Assembly (NCBI GenBank): GCA_037200985.1
Contig: JBBCGJ010000001.1
Span: 1,650,756 to 1,714,755 of the forward strand
Length of the DNA: 64,000 nt
Reading direction: 5' to 3'
From: Rhizomicrobium sp.
Lineage (GTDB): Bacteria; Pseudomonadota; Alphaproteobacteria; Micropepsales; Micropepsaceae
The position numbers and the translations under genes are program-made. The notes beneath the pieces were generated by a model. It made no database searches. It was not told the origin of the DNA and worked only from the letters and a program-made list of their open reading frames with translations. The number at the start of each line of letters is the position of its first letter. Position 1 is the stretch's first letter. Below are positions 36,298-46,927 of this stretch, piece by piece.

Positions 36298-36698
36298 GCC
36301 TGTTCAAGCTCGACCAGCGTGCCGACGAAATCCTTCGGATGCAGGAAGAGGACCGGCTTGCCATGGGCGCCGATGCGCGGCTCGCCCGTGCCGGTGATGG
36401 TGGCACCTTCCGCCTTCATCTTGTCGCGCGCGGCGTAGATGTCCTCGACCTCGTAGCAGACATGGTGCATGCCGCCGTTCGGGTTCTTCTTGAGGAAGTT
36501 CGCGATCGGCGAGTTCTCGCCCAGGGGCTCGAGCAGCTCGATCTTGGTGTTGCCGAGATCGACGAAGACCGTGGTCACGCCGTGGTCGGGCTGCGCCACT
36601 TCCTCCGAGACCTTGCCGCCGAGGACGTCCCGGTAGATGGCGGCGGCTTTCTTGATGTCGCCGGTGGCGATGGCGACGTGGTTGAGGCGTCCGATCAT
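36294..36698 (-). CDS. mce: methylmalonyl-CoA epimerase
   Basis: 134 aa VOC-fold metalloenzyme that interconverts (R)- and (S)-methylmalonyl-CoA in propionyl-CoA catabolism. Two paired betaalphabetabetabeta modules carry the metal ligands in LNHVAIATGD and GGMHHVCYEV, with the Glu near the end in FVGTLVELEQA. KIELLEPLGENSPIANFLKK is the epimerase signature. The ATG at 36698 is preferred because the longer open frame covers the divergent gene. It is coupled to the DUF1467 gene. Confidence 0.93.
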   Translation of the reverse strand: MIGRLNHVAIATGDIKKAAAIYRDVLGGKVSEEVAQPDHGVTTVFVDLGNTKIELLEPLGENSPIANFLKKNPNGGMHHVCYEVEDIYAARDKMKAEGATITGTGEPRIGAHGKPVLFLHPKDFVGTLVELEQA

Positions 36699-36785
36699 GA
36701 GGCTTTCCAAGCTGATGACTTCGAAGCGCCAAACTATCATGCTAACGACGGCCGCAACAAATGCGACCGATTTACGGAGGGGCAA

Positions 36786-37157
36786 GTGGGCAAGCGCGTG
36801 ACCGTGGCGGGACTGGAACCACCGCTCGTCGACTTCGCCAGGACCAGTCCGTCGCTCAATCCGCAGACGCTGGTCGCGGCGCTGAACGAACAGGTGATGG
36901 CACTGGCGGCCGCGGGCTATGAGGCGAGCGTCCTCTATCTCGACACCGGCGCAACGGCCGAGACAGTGCTGGCCGATGCGCTCGAAAAGCAGAAGCCGGA
37001 TTGCGTCTGTATCGGCGCCGGCGTGCGCAACAACCCGGCCTTTCTGCTTCTGTTCGAGAAGCTGGTGAACGTGATCCACGCCAACGCACCGGGGGCGAAG
37101 CTGTGCTTCAACACCGGGCCGCACGACACGATGGACGCGATCCGGCGCTGGATCTGA
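36786..37157 (+). CDS. conserved hypothetical protein
   Basis: 123 aa. No family name is known to me. It begins KRVTVAGLEPPLVDFARTS, then LNPQTLVAALNEQVMALAAA, CVCIGAGVRNNPAFLLLFEK and a C-terminal INTGPHDTMDAIRRW-like end. The alternating beta/alpha pattern suggests a small Rossmann- or flavodoxin-like fold. The GTG at 36786 has GGAGGGG just upstream. It diverges from mce and converges on rnj, with 15 bp between the stops. It appears cytosolic. Confidence 0.75.
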   Translation: MGKRVTVAGLEPPLVDFARTSPSLNPQTLVAALNEQVMALAAAGYEASVLYLDTGATAETVLADALEKQKPDCVCIGAGVRNNPAFLLLFEKLVNVIHANAPGAKLCFNTGPHDTMDAIRRWI

Positions 37158-37172
37158 CGGCGGGCCGCTTGC

Positions 37173-38834
37173 CTATATCTGGACCACTTCCACCCGCGTC
37201 ACCGGCTTCTTGCCCCAGGCGTTCTCGGCGGCCCGGCGGGCGGCGCGCCGGACGCTCTCTTTCAGGCTGTGGCCGTCGAGGTCGCGCTTGGGATTGTGGC
37301 GCTTGAGCGGCTCTTCCAGCGCGGCGCGGATCGCCTCGTGCACCGGCTCCGGGATGCCCTCAATGATGACGGCGGGATCGGCGGCGGGGCGGCCCTTGCC
37401 GTCCAGCACCAGGGTGATCGCGATCATGCCGGCGAAGGCGAGTGCCCGGCGGTGGCGGGAAAGACCCGCGCCCTCCCCGATCAGCACGCGCCCGTCCATG
37501 TAGACGCGGCCGGACGGCACTTCGTCGATCACCCCGGCGCGACCGGGGGCGAGGCGGATAAGCTGGCCGTTCTCCGGCACGATGGCCTGCGGCACCTGGA
37601 GCGAGAGCGCGAGGCGCGCATGCTCGGCCTGGTGGCGCGGCTCGCCATGGACCGGGATGGCGATCTGCGGCCGGGTCCAGCGGTACATCTCGGCCAGCTC
37701 GTCGCGGCAGGGATGGCCGGAGACGTGGACGAAATGGTCGTCGGCGGACAGGACCTCGACGCCCAGGAGCGAGAGCTTGTTGTGCAGCTCGTGTATGGCG
37801 ATGTCGTTTCCGGGGATGACGCGGGACGAGAAGATCACGGCGTCGCCCTTGCCGAGGCTGACATTGGGATGGTTGCCCTCGGCGATGCGGGCCAGCGCGG
37901 CACGCGGCTCGCCCTGGCTGCCGGTGCAGAGATAGAGCACGCGGTTGGGGGGAAGCTGGGCGGCCTCGGCCTCGTCGATGATCGCGGGAAAGCCTTTCAG
38001 ATAGCCGGTCTCGCGCGCGGCATCGGTGATCTTGTGCATGGCGCGGCCGACGAGGGCGACCTGGCGGCCATGGGCCTTGGCGGCGCGGGCGATGGTGTCG
38101 AGCCGGGCGACGTTCGAGGCGAAGGAGGTGACCGCGACACGGCCCTTCAGCGTGCCGATCAGGGTGGTCAGCGCCTCGCGCACCCGGGCCTCGGAGCCGG
38201 ACTCGCCGGCGACCAGCGCGTTGGTGGAGTCGCAAACGGTGGCGAGCACGCCCTCGTCGCCCAGCGCCTTCAGCGCGGCGATGTCGGTGACTTCGCCGAC
38301 CTGCGGCTCGGGATCGATCTTCCAGTCGCCGGTGTGGACGATGAGGCCGAGCGGCGTGCGGATGGCGAGCGCGTTGGGCTCAGGAATGGAATGGGTGATG
38401 GAGATGAACTCGATCGCGAAGGGGCCGAGCTCTATCTTGCCGGAGAGCGGCACGCGCCTGGGATGCACCTTTGCCGAAAGACCGGCCTCCTCCAGCTTGC
38501 CCTCGATCAGCACCGCGGTGAATGGCGTGGCGTAGATCGGACAGCGCAGCGTCGGCCACAGATGCGGGATGGCGCCGATGTGATCCTCATGCGCATGGGT
38601 GGCGACGATGGCGAGCACGTTCTCGCGCTGCTCGGCGAGGAAGCGGATGTCCGGCATGATGAGGTCGACGCCGGGCGTGGTGGTCTCGCGCCCGAACAAG
38701 ACGCCGCAATCGACCACGATCCATTTGCGGTCGTCGGGCGGGCCATAACCATAGGCGTTGAAGTTCATGCCGATCTCGCCCGAGCCCCCCAGGGCCAAGA
38801 AGACGAGTTCGTCGTCGCGTTCGGGATGGTTCAT
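37173..38834 (-). CDS. rnj: ribonuclease J
   Basis: 553 aa metallo-beta-lactamase/beta-CASP nuclease with 5'-exo- and endonuclease activity in RNA processing and decay. The zinc motif is VATHAHEDHIGAIPHLW near residue 80. HTGDWKID and the CASP motifs VALVGRAMHKI and HVSGHPCRDELAEMYRWT follow, then a C-terminal RNase J domain (~480-550). The ATG at 38834 overlaps the coaX stop as ATGA. It is the last gene of the nuo-birA-coaX-rnj run, an arrangement common in this class. Confidence 0.95.
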   Translation of the reverse strand: MNHPERDDELVFLALGGSGEIGMNFNAYGYGPPDDRKWIVVDCGVLFGRETTTPGVDLIMPDIRFLAEQRENVLAIVATHAHEDHIGAIPHLWPTLRCPIYATPFTAVLIEGKLEEAGLSAKVHPRRVPLSGKIELGPFAIEFISITHSIPEPNALAIRTPLGLIVHTGDWKIDPEPQVGEVTDIAALKALGDEGVLATVCDSTNALVAGESGSEARVREALTTLIGTLKGRVAVTSFASNVARLDTIARAAKAHGRQVALVGRAMHKITDAARETGYLKGFPAIIDEAEAAQLPPNRVLYLCTGSQGEPRAALARIAEGNHPNVSLGKGDAVIFSSRVIPGNDIAIHELHNKLSLLGVEVLSADDHFVHVSGHPCRDELAEMYRWTRPQIAIPVHGEPRHQAEHARLALSLQVPQAIVPENGQLIRLAPGRAGVIDEVPSGRVYMDGRVLIGEGAGLSRHRRALAFAGMIAITLVLDGKGRPAADPAVIIEGIPEPVHEAIRAALEEPLKRHNPKRDLDGHSLKESVRRAARRAAENAWGKKPVTRVEVVQI

Positions 38835-39628
38835 GCGGGCGCGGGCTTCGCCTTGGCGCGTTCGGCGTTGCGCGCGTGAATCTGGATGAGGCCGCGGATG
38901 GTGAGGTCGGGATCGAGATGCTCGATCGCCGCGGTCTGGCGGTGGAACAGGTTGGCGAGGCCGCCCGTGCCGATGACGGTCATCGGCTTGCCGTACTCCT
39001 CCTTGATGCGCGCCACAATGCCTTCGATCAGGCTGACATAGCCCCAATAGAGCCCGGACTGCATGGCGGGCACGGTGTCCTTGCCGATCACGCTCTGGGT
39101 GCGCACCACCGCGACGCGCGGCAGCATGGCGGCCGCCCCATGCAGCGCCTCGGCCGACAGGTTGGCGCCCGGCGCGATGACGCCGCCTTCGTAGTCGCCG
39201 GCCTCCGACACCACGTCGAAGGTCGTGGCAGTGCCGAAATCGACCACGATCAGGGCGCCCTTGTAGCGCTCATGCGCCGCCACGGTGTTGACCAGGCGGT
39301 CGGCGCCGACGGCCTCGGGGTGGTCGACGTTTATCTTGATGCCGAGGTCGAGATCGGCGTCGCCGATCACCAGCGGCTCGCATTTGAGGTAGCGGCGGCA
39401 GAGCTGGCGCAGGTCGAACAGCGCCGAGGGCACCACGGTCGCGATGATCGCCGCGTCGATGTCGGCGAAGCTGATGCCCTGGAGCTGGAGCAGCGGCTGG
39501 AGCAGGACGGCATATTCGTCGGCGGTGCGGCGGGTTTCGGTCACGGCGCGCCATTCGGCGCGGATCTCCCCACCTTCGCTGACCGCGAAGACGATGTTGG
39601 TGTTGCCGGCGTCGATGGCGAGAAGCAT
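38831..39628 (-). CDS. coaX: type III pantothenate kinase
   Basis: 265 aa ASKHA-fold kinase that phosphorylates pantothenate, the first step to coenzyme A; it is insensitive to CoA feedback. Phosphate-1 motif is LLAIDAGNTNIVFAV at the N terminus. VGADRLVNTVAAHERYKGAL and VVDFGTATTFDVV carry the catalytic Asp, and the second nucleotide motif is VIGTGGLANLF. It starts 9 bp downstream of birA and overlaps rnj. Confidence 0.95.
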   Translation of the reverse strand: MLLAIDAGNTNIVFAVSEGGEIRAEWRAVTETRRTADEYAVLLQPLLQLQGISFADIDAAIIATVVPSALFDLRQLCRRYLKCEPLVIGDADLDLGIKINVDHPEAVGADRLVNTVAAHERYKGALIVVDFGTATTFDVVSEAGDYEGGVIAPGANLSAEALHGAAAMLPRVAVVRTQSVIGKDTVPAMQSGLYWGYVSLIEGIVARIKEEYGKPMTVIGTGGLANLFHRQTAAIEHLDPDLTIRGLIQIHARNAERAKAKPAPA

Positions 39629-39637
39629 GGGACGACC

Positions 39638-40381
39638 TTACGCGAAAAACACTTCGCCCGCAGCGATGTGGCGGACGGTTCCGGCGCTCTCCCGCAGGAT
39701 CAGGGCGCCGGTGTTGTCGATGCCCTCGAATACCCCTGCGGTCTCGCCGATCGCCAGCCGGGCGCGGATGCGGGTGCCGAGGCCGGCGGCGCGGGCGAGC
39801 CAGGCATCGCGGATGGGCGCGAAACCCTCGGCCTGCCAGCGCCCGTACCATCGGGCGAAATGGGCGGCGAGGTGCAGCAGGGCGTCATCGGCCGTCGGGA
39901 CAGCGGCGCCCTCCGCCTTGAGCGAGGTGGCGGGGAATTCCGTGCCGCCCGGATGCGACGCGAGGTTGATGCCGATGCCGATGGCGAGCCAGGCGGGAAC
40001 CTCGCCCGCCGGACCGGAGGATTCGAGCAGGATGCCGGCGATCTTGGCGCCGCCCGCCAGAACGTCGTTCGGCCATTTGACGCGGACGTCCGAAACCTGC
40101 GCGAAGTCACGCAGTGCATCGCAGGCCGCTATCGCCGCGGCAAAGGAAAGCTGGGCGCAATCCTGGGCGGGCTTGCCGGGACGCAGCATCAGGGTGGCGG
40201 CGAGATTGCCGGTGGGGGATTCCCAGACGCGGCCGCGCCGTCCCCTGCCCGCGGTCTGGCGCGCCGCCGAAATCCAGATCGGGCCGGCCTCGCCGCGGCC
40301 GGCGAGGCGCTTGGCTTCCTCGTTCGTCGAGTCGATGACGTCGAACGTCTTCAATGCGTAGCCTTGCGGCCAGGACGTCAC
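39638..40381 (-). CDS. birA: biotin--[acetyl-CoA-carboxylase] ligase
   Basis: 247 aa. It makes biotinoyl-AMP and transfers biotin to acetyl-CoA carboxylase carrier protein. The catalytic GRGRRGRVW loop and VKWPNDVLAGGAKIAGIL are intact. The short form has no N-terminal DNA-binding domain, so it is an enzyme only. The GTG start overlaps the nuoN stop as GTGA; the longer frame upstream is nuoN in another register. Confidence 0.92.
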   Translation of the reverse strand: MTSWPQGYALKTFDVIDSTNEEAKRLAGRGEAGPIWISAARQTAGRGRRGRVWESPTGNLAATLMLRPGKPAQDCAQLSFAAAIAACDALRDFAQVSDVRVKWPNDVLAGGAKIAGILLESSGPAGEVPAWLAIGIGINLASHPGGTEFPATSLKAEGAAVPTADDALLHLAAHFARWYGRWQAEGFAPIRDAWLARAAGLGTRIRARLAIGETAGVFEGIDNTGALILRESAGTVRHIAAGEVFFA

Positions 40382-41814
40382 GGGAAAAGCGCGTGCGCCG
40401 CGCTGCCGGCAATGGCGATCGTGGGCGCCGGGACGACGACGAAGAACAGCGAGACGGCGCTGGTGCCCCACATGATCGCCTGCGTGCCGCCGCCGACGCC
40501 GCGGTCGAAGCCGCGCACCGGCTCGTCGAAATACATGATCTGGAGGATGCGCAGATAGTAGAACGCGCCCGCCACGCTGGCGACGATGTTGATGATGGCC
40601 GGCACGTAGAGATGGGCCTGGATCGCGGCGCCGAAGACGTAGAGCTTGGCGAAGATGCCGGCGAGCGGCGGCAGGCCGGCAAGGCTCAGCGTCAGCGCCG
40701 CCATGGCGAAGGCGAACCAGGGCTGGGTGCGCGACAGGCCGGCAAGCTGGCGGATGTCCTCCACCGGCTCGCCGTCGCGGCGCATGGCGGAGACGCAGGC
40801 GAACATGCCCAGATTGGTGAGCAGGTAATAGGCCAGATAGACCAGCATGCCCTGGATGCCGAGCTGCGTGCCGGCGGCGAGGCCGAGCAGTGCGTAACCG
40901 ACATGGCCGATGGAGCTGTAGGCGAGCAGGCGCTTGATGTTGGTCTGGCCGATGGCGGCGACCGAGCCGAGCACGACGGACAGCACCGAGACCACCACGA
41001 CGATCTGCTGCCACTGGTGGATCAGGCCCGGGAACGGCGCGACCACGGCGCGGATGAAGAGCGCGAAGGCGGCGACCTTGGCGGCGGTGACGAAGAAGGC
41101 GGTAACGGGAGTCGGCGAGCCCTCGTACACGTCCGGCGTCCACATATGGAACGGCACAGCGCCGACCTTGAAGGCGAGGCCCGCGACCAGGAAGACGAGA
41201 CCGAAGATCAGGCCGAGATTGGCGCCGCCACCGGCGGTGGCCTTGGCGATGATCGCGAACTCGGTCGAGCCGGTGAAGCCGTAGATCAGCGAGATGCCGT
41301 AGAGCAGCATGCCGGACGACAGCGCACCAAGGACGAAATATTTAAGACCTGCTTCGGTCGAGCGCAGCGAATCCCGGTTGAAGGCGGCCAGCACGTAGAG
41401 CGCGAGGCTCTGCAGCTCCAGGCCCATATAGAGCGCGATGAAGCTGGAGGCCGAGACCATCAGCATCATGCCGAGCGTCGCCAGGAGCATCAGCACCGGC
41501 AATTCGAAGCGCCTTGTCTTTTCCAGGCCGAAGAATTCGTCCGCCATCAGGATGGAGAGCGCCGAGCCGGCGAGGATGAGGATCTTGCTGAACCGCGCGA
41601 AGCCGTCGACCACGAAGGCGCCGCCAAAGGCCGAGGCCGGCCGGGCGTGCGAAAACACCAGCCAGCCGGCGACGGCCAGGAGCGCGATCGCGAGCCAGGA
41701 CACGATGCCGGCGGCGCGATCGCCCGCGGTGACGCCGCCGATCAGGAGCGCCATCGCGCCGATCGCGAGCAGAAGCTCCGGCAGGAGGACGAGAAGGTCG
41801 GCTTGCAGGGTCAT
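40378..41814 (-). CDS. nuoN: NADH-quinone oxidoreductase subunit N
   Basis: 478 aa, one of the three antiporter-like proton-pumping subunits of complex I, with about 14 membrane helices. It is identified by [36 protein letters not shown], the helix-7/8 Lys in [17 protein letters not shown], and [16 protein letters not shown]. It ends the nuo set. The start overlaps the nuoM stop (ATGA). Confidence 0.96.
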   Translation of the reverse strand: MTLQADLLVLLPELLLAIGAMALLIGGVTAGDRAAGIVSWLAIALLAVAGWLVFSHARPASAFGGAFVVDGFARFSKILILAGSALSILMADEFFGLEKTRRFELPVLMLLATLGMMLMVSASSFIALYMGLELQSLALYVLAAFNRDSLRSTEAGLKYFVLGALSSGMLLYGISLIYGFTGSTEFAIIAKATAGGGANLGLIFGLVFLVAGLAFKVGAVPFHMWTPDVYEGSPTPVTAFFVTAAKVAAFALFIRAVVAPFPGLIHQWQQIVVVVSVLSVVLGSVAAIGQTNIKRLLAYSSIGHVGYALLGLAAGTQLGIQGMLVYLAYYLLTNLGMFACVSAMRRDGEPVEDIRQLAGLSRTQPWFAFAMAALTLSLAGLPPLAGIFAKLYVFGAAIQAHLYVPAIINIVASVAGAFYYLRILQIMYFDEPVRGFDRGVGGGTQAIMWGTSAVSLFFVVVPAPTIAIAGSAAHALFP

Positions 41815-43337
41815 GGGCGAAGTCCCCGCGCCGCGAGCTTGGGCGCATGGTCGATGGCGAGCGCGGTCTGGTGCTCGGCGATCAGGTTGGCGACGGACGC
41901 CGAGGTCACGTCGAACACGGGCTTGGGGTAGATGCCCATCGCGATGGTGAGGACGACCAGCGGCGCCAGGATGGCGATCTCGCGCAGCGAAAGATCCTGG
42001 ATGGTCTTCAGCGCCGGCTTGACCAGCTCGCCGAACACGACGCGGCGGTAGAGATAGAGCGCATAGGCGGCCGAGAGGATCACGCCGGTGGCGGCGAAGA
42101 TCGCGACCCAGGTGTTGGCCATGAAGGCGCCCAGCATGGTCATGAACTCGCCCACGAAGCCGCCGGTGCCCGGCAGGCCGATATTGGCGAGCGTGAACAC
42201 CATGAAACAGGCCGCATAGATCGGCATGCGATTGACGAGACCGCCATAGGCCGCGATCTCGCGCGTGTGCATGCGGTCGTATATCACCCCGACGCAGAGG
42301 AAGAGCGCGCCCGAGACCACGCCGTGGCTCAGCATCTGGAAGATGCCGCCGTCCAGGCCCTGCTGGGTGAGCGTGAAAAGGCCCATGGTGACGAAACCCA
42401 TATGGGCGATGGAGGAATAGGCGATGAGCTTTTTCATGTCCTCCTGCGCCAGCGCCACCAGCGAGGTGTAGATGATGGCGATGACGGAGAGCGCGAAGAC
42501 CAGCGGCGTGAAGGTGACCGAGGCGCTGGCGAACATCGGCAGCGAGAAGCGCAGGAAGCCGTAGCCGCCCATCTTCAGGAGGATGCCGGCCAGGATGACG
42601 GAGCCGGCCGTCGGCGCCTCGACATGCGCGTCGGGCAGCCAGGTATGGACCGGCCACATCGGCATCTTGACCGCGAAGCTCGCGAAGAAGGCGAGCCAGA
42701 GGAAGGTCTGGAGCCTGGGATCGAAATGGTAATGCAGCAGCGTCGCGATGTCGGTGGTGCCGGCGGTATAGTACATCGCCAGGATCGCGAGCAGCATCAG
42801 GAGCGAGCCGAGCAGCGTGTAGAGGAAGAACTTGAAGCTGGCATAGACGCGGCGCTTGCCGCCCCACACGCCGATGATGATGAACATCGGGATCAGGCCG
42901 GCCTCGAAGAAGACGTAGAACAGCACCAGATCGAGCGAGGTGAAGACGCCGATCATCATGGTTTCGAGCGCGAGGAACGCGATCATGTATTCGGCGACGC
43001 GGTCCTCGATCGATTCCCAGCTCGCCAGGATGCAGAACGGCATCAGGCCGGCGGTCAGCACGACGAACAGCATCGAAATGCCGTCGACGCCCAGATGATA
43101 GCCGATGCCGGGCGCGAGCCAGGCCGCGGTCTCCTCGAACTGGAAGGCGGCAGTGTGGCCGTCGAACTTCGCCCAGATGACGAGCGAGACCGCGAACTCG
43201 ACGATGGTCGTGATCAGGGCGATCCAGCGGGCGTTGCTGGCAATGGTCGCCGCCGAACCGCGCGCGAGCAGGATGATGGCGGCCGCGCCGATTAGGGGCA
43301 GGAAGGTGACGATGCTGAGAATGGGCCAGCCGCTCAT
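41811..43337 (-). CDS. nuoM: NADH-quinone oxidoreductase subunit M
   Basis: 508 aa antiporter-like membrane subunit. It is recognised by [40 protein letters not shown] with the conserved Glu, [20 protein letters not shown] and [19 protein letters not shown]. It starts inside the nuoL stop as ATGA and runs with 4-bp overlap into nuoN. Confidence 0.96.
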   Translation of the reverse strand: MSGWPILSIVTFLPLIGAAAIILLARGSAATIASNARWIALITTIVEFAVSLVIWAKFDGHTAAFQFEETAAWLAPGIGYHLGVDGISMLFVVLTAGLMPFCILASWESIEDRVAEYMIAFLALETMMIGVFTSLDLVLFYVFFEAGLIPMFIIIGVWGGKRRVYASFKFFLYTLLGSLLMLLAILAMYYTAGTTDIATLLHYHFDPRLQTFLWLAFFASFAVKMPMWPVHTWLPDAHVEAPTAGSVILAGILLKMGGYGFLRFSLPMFASASVTFTPLVFALSVIAIIYTSLVALAQEDMKKLIAYSSIAHMGFVTMGLFTLTQQGLDGGIFQMLSHGVVSGALFLCVGVIYDRMHTREIAAYGGLVNRMPIYAACFMVFTLANIGLPGTGGFVGEFMTMLGAFMANTWVAIFAATGVILSAAYALYLYRRVVFGELVKPALKTIQDLSLREIAILAPLVVLTIAMGIYPKPVFDVTSASVANLIAEHQTALAIDHAPKLAARGLRP

Positions 43338-45355
43338 GGGTGCGCTCCCGCGAGCATGAACCAGGTGGCAAGGGCGACCACGCCGATCAGCATCGCGAAG
43401 GCGTAGTGGTAAACATAGCCGGACTGGAGCCGCACCGCGCCGCGCGTCGCGTCGAGCACGCGGGCCGCAACGCCGTCGGGGCCGAGCCCGTCGATCACCG
43501 TGCCGTCGCCGCGCTTCCACAGGAAGCGGCCGAGCTTCAAGGCCGGCTGGACGAACAGGAAATCGTATAGCTCGTCGAAATACCACTTGTTGTAGAGGAA
43601 GAGGTAGAGAAGCCCGCGCTTCGCCGCCATCCGGCGCGGCAGGTCCGGGTGCAGGATGTAATAGTAGTAGGCGACGCCGAAGCCCAGCACCGTCAGCACG
43701 AAGGGCGCCAGCTCGACCCATTCGGGGAATTCCTCGACCTGCGGCTTCAGGCCGTCGCCGGCGATCGCGGCGAGCGTGCCGTGCCAGAAGCCGGCCGAGT
43801 CGTGGCCGATGAAGAAATGGTCGAAGGCGATGCCGGCGAACACCGCGCCCAGCGCGAGCACGCCGAGCGGGATCAGCATCACATAGGGCGACTCATGGAC
43901 CTCGGACAGCGCCGGCGCGTGATGGTGATCGTCATCCGCGTCATCGGTATGGCTGTGGTCGTCGGAATGCGAGAGTTGGACGTGGTCCTGCCCGCGATAG
44001 CGGCCGTGGAAGGTCATCAGGAACTGGCGCCAGGAATAGAACGAGGTCATGCCGGCGGCGACCAGGGTGAGGATGAAGGCATAGGCCGCCATGCCGTGCT
44101 GCGAGAGATAGGCCGCGTCGATAATCGAGTCCTTGGAGTAGAAGCCGGCGAATCCGACATGGACGTTCGGGATGCCGACGCCGGTCAGCGCCAGATTGCC
44201 GATCAGCATCATCGCCCAGGTGAAGGGGATCGCCTTGGCGAGGCCGCCCATCTTCCGCATGTCCTGCTCGTGATGCATCGCGTGGATCACCGAACCGGCG
44301 GAAAGGAACAGCAGCGCCTTGAAGAAAGCGTGCGTGAAGAGATGGAACATCGCCGCGCCATAGGCGCTGACGCCGGCGGCGACGAACATATAGCCGAGCT
44401 GCGAGCAGGTCGAATAGGCGATGACGCGCTTGATGTCGTTCTGGAAGAGGCCGACCGAGGCGGCGAAGAACGCCGTGGTGGCGCCGATGAAGGTGACGAA
44501 TTCAAGCGCCCGGGGGCTGAGCTCGAACAGGGGCGAGCAGCGGCAGACCAGGAACACGCCGGCCGTCACCATGGTGGCGGCATGGATCAGGGCGGAGACC
44601 GGCGTGGGGCCTTCCATCGCGTCCGGCAGCCAGGTGTGCAGGCCGAGCTGGGCGGACTTGCCCATCGCGCCGACGAACAGCAGCAGGCAGAGCGTGGTCA
44701 GGACGTCGACGTCCCAGCTTCCGAAATGGAAGGTGTGGCCGACCTGGGCCGGCGCGGCGGCGAACACCGCGTCGAAATCCAGCGTCTTGAAGATGTAGAA
44801 GATGCCGAAGATGCCGAGCGCGAAGCCGAAATCGCCGACACGGTTGACGACGAAGGCCTTGATCGCCGCGGCATTGGCCTCCGGCTTCTTGTACCAGAAG
44901 CCGATCAAGAGATAGGAGGCGACGCCGACGCCCTCCCAGCCGAAGAACATCTGGACGAAATTGTTCGCTGTCACCAGCATCAGCATGGCGAAGGTGAAGA
45001 ACGACAGATAGGCGAAGAAGCGCGGGCGGCTATCGTCGTCGGCCATGTAGCCGATGGAATAAAGATGGACGAGCGAGGAGACGCCGGTGACGACCACGAG
45101 CATCACGCCGGTCAGCGCGTCGACCCGGATCGCCCAGTCGACCTTGAGGTCGCCGGAATAGATCCAGGGCACGATCTGGATGATGTGCGAATGGCCGAGC
45201 ATCGTGGTGTCGTAGAAGGCGACGATCGACAGCGCGGCGGAGATGAAGAGCGCGCCGGTGGTCACGATCTCCGAGGCGCGCGCGCCGATCACGCGGCCGA
45301 ACAGGCCCGCTATGGCGGAGGCGATGATGGGAAGGAAGACGATCGCGGCGTACAT
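43334..45355 (-). CDS. nuoL: NADH-quinone oxidoreductase subunit L
   Basis: 673 aa, the distal pump of complex I, with 15-16 helices and the long lateral amphipathic helix at the C terminus. The markers are [40 protein letters not shown] and [21 protein letters not shown] cytoplasmic or periplasmic loop at residues ~460-480 is very rich in His and Asp ([15 protein letters not shown]). Such a loop is seen in other alphaproteobacterial NuoL, but it could bind metal. It starts 1 bp after the nuoK stop. Confidence 0.96.
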   Translation of the reverse strand: MYAAIVFLPIIASAIAGLFGRVIGARASEIVTTGALFISAALSIVAFYDTTMLGHSHIIQIVPWIYSGDLKVDWAIRVDALTGVMLVVVTGVSSLVHLYSIGYMADDDSRPRFFAYLSFFTFAMLMLVTANNFVQMFFGWEGVGVASYLLIGFWYKKPEANAAAIKAFVVNRVGDFGFALGIFGIFYIFKTLDFDAVFAAAPAQVGHTFHFGSWDVDVLTTLCLLLFVGAMGKSAQLGLHTWLPDAMEGPTPVSALIHAATMVTAGVFLVCRCSPLFELSPRALEFVTFIGATTAFFAASVGLFQNDIKRVIAYSTCSQLGYMFVAAGVSAYGAAMFHLFTHAFFKALLFLSAGSVIHAMHHEQDMRKMGGLAKAIPFTWAMMLIGNLALTGVGIPNVHVGFAGFYSKDSIIDAAYLSQHGMAAYAFILTLVAAGMTSFYSWRQFLMTFHGRYRGQDHVQLSHSDDHSHTDDADDDHHHAPALSEVHESPYVMLIPLGVLALGAVFAGIAFDHFFIGHDSAGFWHGTLAAIAGDGLKPQVEEFPEWVELAPFVLTVLGFGVAYYYYILHPDLPRRMAAKRGLLYLFLYNKWYFDELYDFLFVQPALKLGRFLWKRGDGTVIDGLGPDGVAARVLDATRGAVRLQSGYVYHYAFAMLIGVVALATWFMLAGAHP

Positions 45356-45356
45356 C

Positions 45357-45665
45357 TCAGCCCTTCATCAGGTTGACGTCTTCCACGGCGATCGTGCCGC
45401 GGTTGCGGAAATAGACGACGAGGATGGCGAGCCCGATGGCGGATTCCGCGGCCGCCACCGTCAGGATGAAGAGCGCGAAGACCTGCCCCACCAGATCGTG
45501 CAGGAAGGACGAGAACGCCACGAAGTTGATGTTGACGCTGAGCAGGATCAGCTCGATCGACATCAGGATGACGATGACGTTCTTGCGGTTCAGGAAGATG
45601 CCGAACACGCCGATGGTGAAGAGCACCGCCGCGACGAAGAGATATTGTCCAAGACCGATGGCCAT
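45357..45665 (-). CDS. nuoK: NADH-quinone oxidoreductase subunit K
   Basis: 102 aa, exactly the family length, with three helices. It starts [20 protein letters not shown]; the helix-2 Glu is in [20 protein letters not shown] and the second conserved Glu in [13 protein letters not shown]. The ATG lies 2 bp after the nuoJ stop; the upstream frame extension is nuoJ in another register. Confidence 0.97.
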   Translation of the reverse strand: MAIGLGQYLFVAAVLFTIGVFGIFLNRKNVIVILMSIELILLSVNINFVAFSSFLHDLVGQVFALFILTVAAAESAIGLAILVVYFRNRGTIAVEDVNLMKG

Positions 45666-45667
45666 GT

Positions 45668-46279
45668 TCAGGCTCCCTGCCCCGGCTTGACGTCGACGAC
45701 CGTCATCGCCTCGCCCACCACGCGCGCGTTCTGCTTGCCGATGTTCTGGCGGCGCACACCGGGCCGGTGGCGCAGCGTCAGCACGATGGCGCCGATCATG
45801 GCGACCAGCAGCACGAGCCCGGCGATCTGGAAGTAGTAGACATAGTCCGTATAGAGGATGCGCCCGATCGCTTCGGTGTTGGTGAGCGTCGTGGGCGTCG
45901 GATGCGCCAGCGCCGATGGCGACGCGGCCCCGAGATTCCACTTCGTCGCCACGAAGAAGACGAGCTCAAACAGGAGCAGCAGGCCGACGCCCGCGCCGAC
46001 CAGGATGTATTGCTGCACGCCGCTTTTCAGCTCCGCGAAATCGACGTCGAGCATCATCACCACGAACAGGAAAAGCACGGCGACCGCGCCGACATAGACG
46101 ATGATGAGTATCATCGCCAGGAACTCGGCGCCGAGCAGCACGAAGAGGCCCGCGGCGTTGAAGAAGGCGAGGATCAGGAAGAACACCGAATGCACGGGAT
46201 TGCGCGCCACGATCACCATGAACGCGGCCGCGAGCATGATCGCGGAGAAGACGTAGAAGGCGATGGCCTGCAGCAGCAT
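45668..46279 (-). CDS. nuoJ: NADH-quinone oxidoreductase subunit J
   Basis: 203 aa, five membrane helices at the hinge next to the quinone cavity. [20 protein letters not shown], with the conserved pi-bulge Gly/Tyr of helix 3, and [15 protein letters not shown] are diagnostic. The C-terminal ~40 residues are soluble ([19 protein letters not shown]). Its start is 152 bp from nuoI, with a large inverted repeat in between. Confidence 0.95.
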   Translation of the reverse strand: MLLQAIAFYVFSAIMLAAAFMVIVARNPVHSVFFLILAFFNAAGLFVLLGAEFLAMILIIVYVGAVAVLFLFVVMMLDVDFAELKSGVQQYILVGAGVGLLLLFELVFFVATKWNLGAASPSALAHPTPTTLTNTEAIGRILYTDYVYYFQIAGLVLLVAMIGAIVLTLRHRPGVRRQNIGKQNARVVGEAMTVVDVKPGQGA

Positions 46280-46319
46280 CTATGCCTCCCTCCGGCCGGC
46301 GCGCCAAGGCGTGCCGGAG

Positions 46320-46395
46320 ACGGTTTCACGCGGAGACGCGGAGGCGCGGAGGATCGAGTTCCACTCCGCGACTCCGCGGCTCCGCGTGAAACCGT
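46320..46395. repeat. 32-bp imperfect inverted repeat inside the nuo operon (nuoJ/nuoI gap)
   Basis: Arms 46320-46351 and 46364-46395 match at 30 of 32 positions, with a 12-base spacer. The arm begins ACGGTTTCACGCGGAG, and each arm contains CGCGGAG repeated three times. It can form a very stable hairpin in the transcript. It may be a dispersed REP-type element. The surrounding 152-bp gap holds no gene. Confidence 0.75.
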
Positions 46396-46431
46396 TTGCG
46401 CGCTCACGCGCGCGAGGGATGAGGTTCTCGG

Positions 46432-46920
46432 TCATCTGTACGGCGCGTCGAGTTCGAGGTTGCGCGCGATCTCGCGCTCCCAGCGGTCGCCGTTCGCGAG
46501 CAGCCGCTCCTTGTTGTAGTAGAGCTCCTCGCGCGTTTCGGTCGCGAACTCGAAGTTCGGGCCTTCCACGATGGCGTCCACCGGGCAGGCTTCCTGGCAG
46601 AGGCCGCAATAGATGCACTTCACCATGTCGATGTCGTAGCGCGTGGTGCGGCGGGAACCGTCGTCGCGCGGCTCTGCCTCGATGGTGATGGCCTGGGCCG
46701 GGCAGATCGCCTCGCACAGCTTGCACGCGATACAGCGTTCCTCGCCGTTGGGATAGCGGCGCAGTGCGTGCTCGCCGCGGAAGCGGGGACTGAGCGGGCC
46801 CTTCTCGAAGGGATAGTTGATCGTCGTCTTGGACGCGAAGAAGTATCGCATCGCGAGGAAGAAGCTCGTGATGAACTCCCAGAAGAAGAGCTGGCGGGCG
46901 GTGCGGTCGAGTGTAGCCAT
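46432..46920 (-). CDS. nuoI: NADH-quinone oxidoreductase subunit I
   Basis: 162 aa carrying iron-sulfur clusters N6a and N6b that pass electrons towards NuoB. Two ferredoxin motifs are complete: [16 protein letters not shown] and [16 protein letters not shown]. The amphipathic N-terminal helix ([20 protein letters not shown]) anchors it to the membrane arm. The ATG at 46920 is 7 bp from the nuoH stop. An ATG at 46956 lies in nuoH and is rejected. Confidence 0.96.
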   Translation of the reverse strand: MATLDRTARQLFFWEFITSFFLAMRYFFASKTTINYPFEKGPLSPRFRGEHALRRYPNGEERCIACKLCEAICPAQAITIEAEPRDDGSRRTTRYDIDMVKCIYCGLCQEACPVDAIVEGPNFEFATETREELYYNKERLLANGDRWEREIARNLELDAPYR

Positions 46921-46927
46921 GGCGGCC

